The notes under the pieces were generated by a model. The model searched no databases. It worked only from the letters and a program-made list of their open reading frames with translations, and was not told the DNA's origin. Below are positions 60,701-64,000 of a stretch of DNA of 64,000 nucleotides, in pieces. Location of the stretch: positions 3,118,001 through 3,182,000 of the forward strand of contig OX387201.1 of assembly GCA_947561715.1 (NCBI GenBank), written 5' to 3'. A program made the position numbers and the translations under genes. The DNA is from Ascidia mentula (taxonomy: Eukaryota > Chordata > Ascidiacea > Phlebobranchia > Ascidiidae). Every line of letters starts with the position of its first letter. The first letter of the stretch is position 1.

Positions 60701-63700
60701 CAAAAAGGAATACAAAAAATCAAAATCATAAAAATATGAATTCGCCAAACCGAAGTTAATTATTATTTTTTTTAACTGAGGTAGAATTTACACTAATCAC
60801 GTTTATGCAACGGATTCTTGATAGCGTAATGTTTACATTTGCAGTAACGTAAACATCACGTACAAACAAAAAAATCTTTGCATTCATTTAAATTTTGAGA
60901 ACTTACTGGAACATGAGCTCCCTCCAGCGGACGACGTGCTTCTGCATTTGCGCAAGATTTTCGCTGTCACGGTCGCTTAGCAACACTGCGAAGTGGTTGG
61001 CCAGTTTTGACCAAGCTTTCTCGCTTACATGGATGCGTTTGGCCGAACTTAGTGAATTAACCGACATTACCTGAAAACACACACACTGTTGTAACCAGAG
61101 GTCCGAAATGCCGTATGACGCAACCAAGCACGCAGGATATGTTTGTTATATGTGGCCATTAAATAACATGCAACTACATTGGCTGTAGGCCGTAGATTCA
61201 AAAAATTATTTAAGTCTATATGTAAGCGAAATAAATCAGACAATTGTCAAATAAAGTTTTATATGCATACGACTTTAAATCACAAATTACCACAACCCTA
61301 AAGCGGGAAAGTCTCTCACGTATTATAATTTATATATGTATATCGATGTATAATATAATGTACTGAATATAAGTATATATATATATGTATATATGTAAGC
61401 ATGCCACACAACAGAAGGCAGCACCGCTTGACAAACTTGCCTTCAACGCAAGGTCGTACGCAGCACTGCTCCACATGTCCTTCTCTTCGTTGAGGGTATG
61501 CACGCTCTGCTCTAACCTTCGTCTCTGCATCTCGTACAGATCGTGATACTCGTCAACCAGATTTGCGTTGGTTTGAGATTCCTAAATCACATTCGAGCGT
61601 TTGATTAAGTTGACACGCAACTGTAAGCGTTACTATTAATAATTGCAACGGCAACTATATTTCTGCATGTATAACGGAAACTAATTGTCTGACAATCCGT
61701 TCACACATGAAAACCCAAAATAAGGACCTAATAACATTTCAAGATCTATCCAAGATTCTAGTGTTTATACACGGTTATAGGGTGTTTTTATAAAATCGGA
61801 TGTCATTATGTGGAAAATACTCAACTGTATGAAGGCTAACAAACCTTTAGGGCTTGGGCAAGTTCGGTTTCGGCCACTGCTGCCTCTTGAGTCACTTGTT
61901 CATCGTGTTCACGAACATTTTGTAGCTCTCTGGATGATAAAATTAAACTTTTGAGTGCAAATCACCAGCACAGGCATCAAAAAGGTTTACAAATGCACGA
62001 CAGAAAAGGTGTTTTTAGCAATAACACTTCATTCTGTTATACTCGTTACACAAAATTATAAAAGAGAAATTGGCTCACGTGGTTAGAAATGAAATAGATG
62101 ACTTGAATCGAAGCAGTTCTTCGGTAAGTCTTCTGTCTAACGACCTTTGCGCCATAACTTCTGCGTGAAGGCTTTTAATTTGTGGAGGAACCTGAACCAA
62201 AAACAAGAAGGAAACCATTTTTTGTGAACTAAGTCAGTTGATAACCAGAAGTCCTTTTTTAATTAAAGTCAATCTTACCCTGTTAAGCAGGTCAGCATAT
62301 TTCTGTCGCAGCTTTGAAAGAAGTTGTCCACGCTCAATACATTCAACACTAACTTGTCTGATCACCTAAAAGTGGTTCACATGTACATTGTGATGCTAAA
62401 TAACTTAAATAAGACAAACATACTTCAGCAAAAATAAGGTCATATATGTTTTGCTCTTTTTTGATCAGCTCAAGGAGGTTGTGTATTTGACTTGGACCTT
62501 TGATTTCTGATTCTACATTGTCAATTCCGCTTCTCTCAAGCAAAGCGTCAAGTGTTTTAAGCAGTTGAACAACCTAAAAAAGGATTATATATTGAATCAA
62601 ATGCCCAAATTTTGACCAACACGTTATACAGGTTCTTTGAAACTTTTCCATATTGTACCAATTACTTTAAGTGCCAATAATTATTTGTTTTCTATACACT
62701 ACATATAATAAAAATTTGTGGAATTTAATTTGTATATCAAAGTATGCAAAAAACACACTAACCTCATAACGCTTGGTTGGTTGCAGAGAGGGAAATATTC
62801 TCAGTGTTTGCTCTTGATCAACAATCTTGGTGGACAGACTTTCATCGATGTATTCAAGACCAAGGACTGCCTTTGACTTAACAACGTGGTATTCTTCTGG
62901 GATGACAGAATCAGGAACAGCTAACTGTGACCCACTTGCAGCAATCTAAATATCATGCATGTACGTGTATGTTTGTTTGTGCTAAGAGCTTCAGGAAACT
63001 AGATAAATTATTGGGGTGTTACAGTTTAAAATAAGTACAACTGAAAGTCTTTTAAAATACTGTCATCTCGATTACAATATATATGTCATTAATAAAAAGC
63101 TACAACAATATTTTTGTTAGGTTTAATTTTTTTGGCTCAAATAAAATTTGAAACACTTTTATCTGAAAATCTGTTGGAATTGTTATACAAAAGTAGTGAG
63201 ATTTCATGTCAGTCATACAAAAGTGGTCAGAGTCTAAAACATTATACACATATTTAAATACCTTTCCAGCTTGTTGAGCAGCCTCAAACCTCACAGCACT
63301 CTTGTCAAGTTTGCTTGGTGCAGGAGGTTTGGGTGTTTGGTGAGCTGTGACATCATACAGGAAAGAAATATCTCTTGTACCAACACCTTTACCCAATGAT
63401 CTGGGGTTGTCTGTAAGATGCCTGAATTGTGTACGGCGGCCTTTATGATGCCACACATTGGCTGGGGGACCACGTTTCATGGCCTGAAAAAATACATTCA
63501 TTCCAAATGTTGTAATTTTTAAACAACCACAAAATAAATACACCCATTTTGTTGACACAAGTTATTTCTTTGATTTTTAATAAATGTCTGTGGTGCAAAT
63601 ATGCAAAACAACAACTTTGATGACAATCTCTACACACATATTGTTACTGCCATTCATACAGGAACGTATGTATCCTTCAAATTGTGTGAAGACTTTTTTA

Positions 63701-63983
63701 ATGTTATGTGCACATATTTCTATAGAAGGCAATTTACCATTCTCAGTTTATCGGGAGTTTTGTTTTTCTTAACCGGACCTAGCTGATGTTTCCCCCCATC
63801 TAAGTCAGACTGAGTAAGTGCAAATAACAGTTCCTCTGGAATCATGTCATCTTGTATTACATTTTCTTTGCCTGTTAGATCTGAAAAAAGCATATTAGAT
63901 AATAGTGTTATGCATTGTACATTATCAAGCATACACAAAATCGCACAAGAAAAGTTTAAAAGTATGTAAACATTTTTTCTCAT
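54752..63983 (-). CDS. AXDND1: Axonemal dynein light chain domain-containing protein 1 (3' 25 exons; 5' end outside window)
   Basis: Exons in transcript order: 63,880-63,738; 63,483-63,262; 62,945-62,763; 62,573-62,424; 62,365-62,279; 62,191-62,079; 61,929-61,845; 61,581-61,441; 61,070-60,907; 60,655-60,561; 60,396-60,299; 59,942-59,815; 59,569-59,466; 59,277-59,194; 59,039-58,907; 58,526-58,433; 58,023-57,830; 57,431-57,335; 57,155-56,976; 56,662-56,486; 56,329-56,284; 55,970-55,775; 55,428-55,329; 55,013-54,933; 54,850-54,752. About 1,060 residues, all phases consistent. Diagnostic blocks shared with vertebrate AXDND1 are VWHHKGRRTQF, RDISFLYDV, IPEEYHVV, FPSLQPTKR, IRQVSVECIERGQLLSK and EKDMWSSAAYDLALK. 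It is mostly coiled coil, with a low-complexity linker and a Lys-rich C-terminus (KKKSSKKK). It is a sperm/axoneme-associated protein. The intron after 61,441 uses a GC donor (AAG|GCAAGT). Confidence 0.93.
56047..56100 (-). repeat. Degenerate hammerhead-element relic in an AXDND1 intron
   Basis: The reverse strand contains ACTGATGAGAGC and, further on, CCCTATCTACAAC, in the same order as the ribozyme at 39,433-39,492 (CTGATGAG... CCCTGTCTGCAGC). The GAAA segment and pairing stems are lost, so it would not cleave. Confidence 0.45.
56780..56902 (+). mobile_element. Rearranged hammerhead-family insertion with 13-bp TSD
   Basis: TACAGTATTCTAT occurs at 56,780-56,792 and again at 56,890-56,902, bracketing 97 bp in an AXDND1 intron. 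Inside, GCTGCACTGATGAGACC (the ribozyme 5' half) is on the forward strand, while CTGCAGACAGGG (complement of its 3' half) is also forward, so the halves are inverted relative to each other. GTATAGTGA and TCACTATAC form a foldback. Internal inversion on insertion, as target-primed retroelements often show, is one explanation. Confidence 0.65.
61320..61400. repeat. TA-rich microsatellite in an AXDND1 intron
   Basis: Interrupted TATATA/TATG runs, low complexity, lying just inside the intron that begins with the GC donor. Confidence 0.7.
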
Positions 63984-64000
63984 AAGTCTATCACAATAAC

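Overview
This is eukaryotic, most likely ascidian (Ciona-type tunicate) genomic DNA. The reasons are compact multi-exon genes with AT-rich introns of roughly 50-400 bp, an axonemal dynein-associated gene (AXDND1), invertebrate TPR/nucleotidyltransferase proteins, many MITE-like elements and a hammerhead-ribozyme mini-element. The genus is an inference from style; I see no diagnostic marker.

Layout. A large direct segmental duplication dominates: duplicon A (about 265-12,120) and duplicon B (about 26,898-42,945). Each begins with a complete two-exon gene for an ~866-residue nucleotidyltransferase-TPR protein, followed by a long non-coding tail of diverged repeat modules, inverted repeats and MITEs. 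Between the duplicons lie an orphan copy of an EGF-like exon (12,276-12,359), a 9.5-kb CpG-rich satellite of 81/71-bp units (13,351-22,840), a 65-aa micro-protein gene, the 3' exons of an acidic-tailed protein, and a reverse-strand four-TM protein resembling the LRRC8 channel domain but without leucine-rich repeats. Duplicon B also contains a 467-bp hAT-type MITE with perfect 8-bp target duplications. It further carries a ~100-bp insertion, flanked by an 11-bp target duplication, that encodes an apparently complete type I hammerhead ribozyme; the empty sites survive at the two paralogous positions.

Right of the duplicons (43-48.6 kb) is a ~3.1-kb tandem duplication that yields two more micro-protein genes. 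Next comes a 16-exon forward gene (48,996-53,727), joining EGF-like cysteine modules to a heparin/glucuronan-lyase-like polysaccharide lyase fold. The last 9 kb is the reverse-strand AXDND1 orthologue (25 exons resolved, all splice phases consistent, 5' end outside the window), with degenerate hammerhead-element relics in its introns.

The genes do not form an obvious pathway. The common theme is local duplication: NTase-TPR genes, micro-protein genes, an EGF exon, satellite units and repeat modules have all been copied within about 60 kb, and the ribozyme and MITE insertions help order those events.
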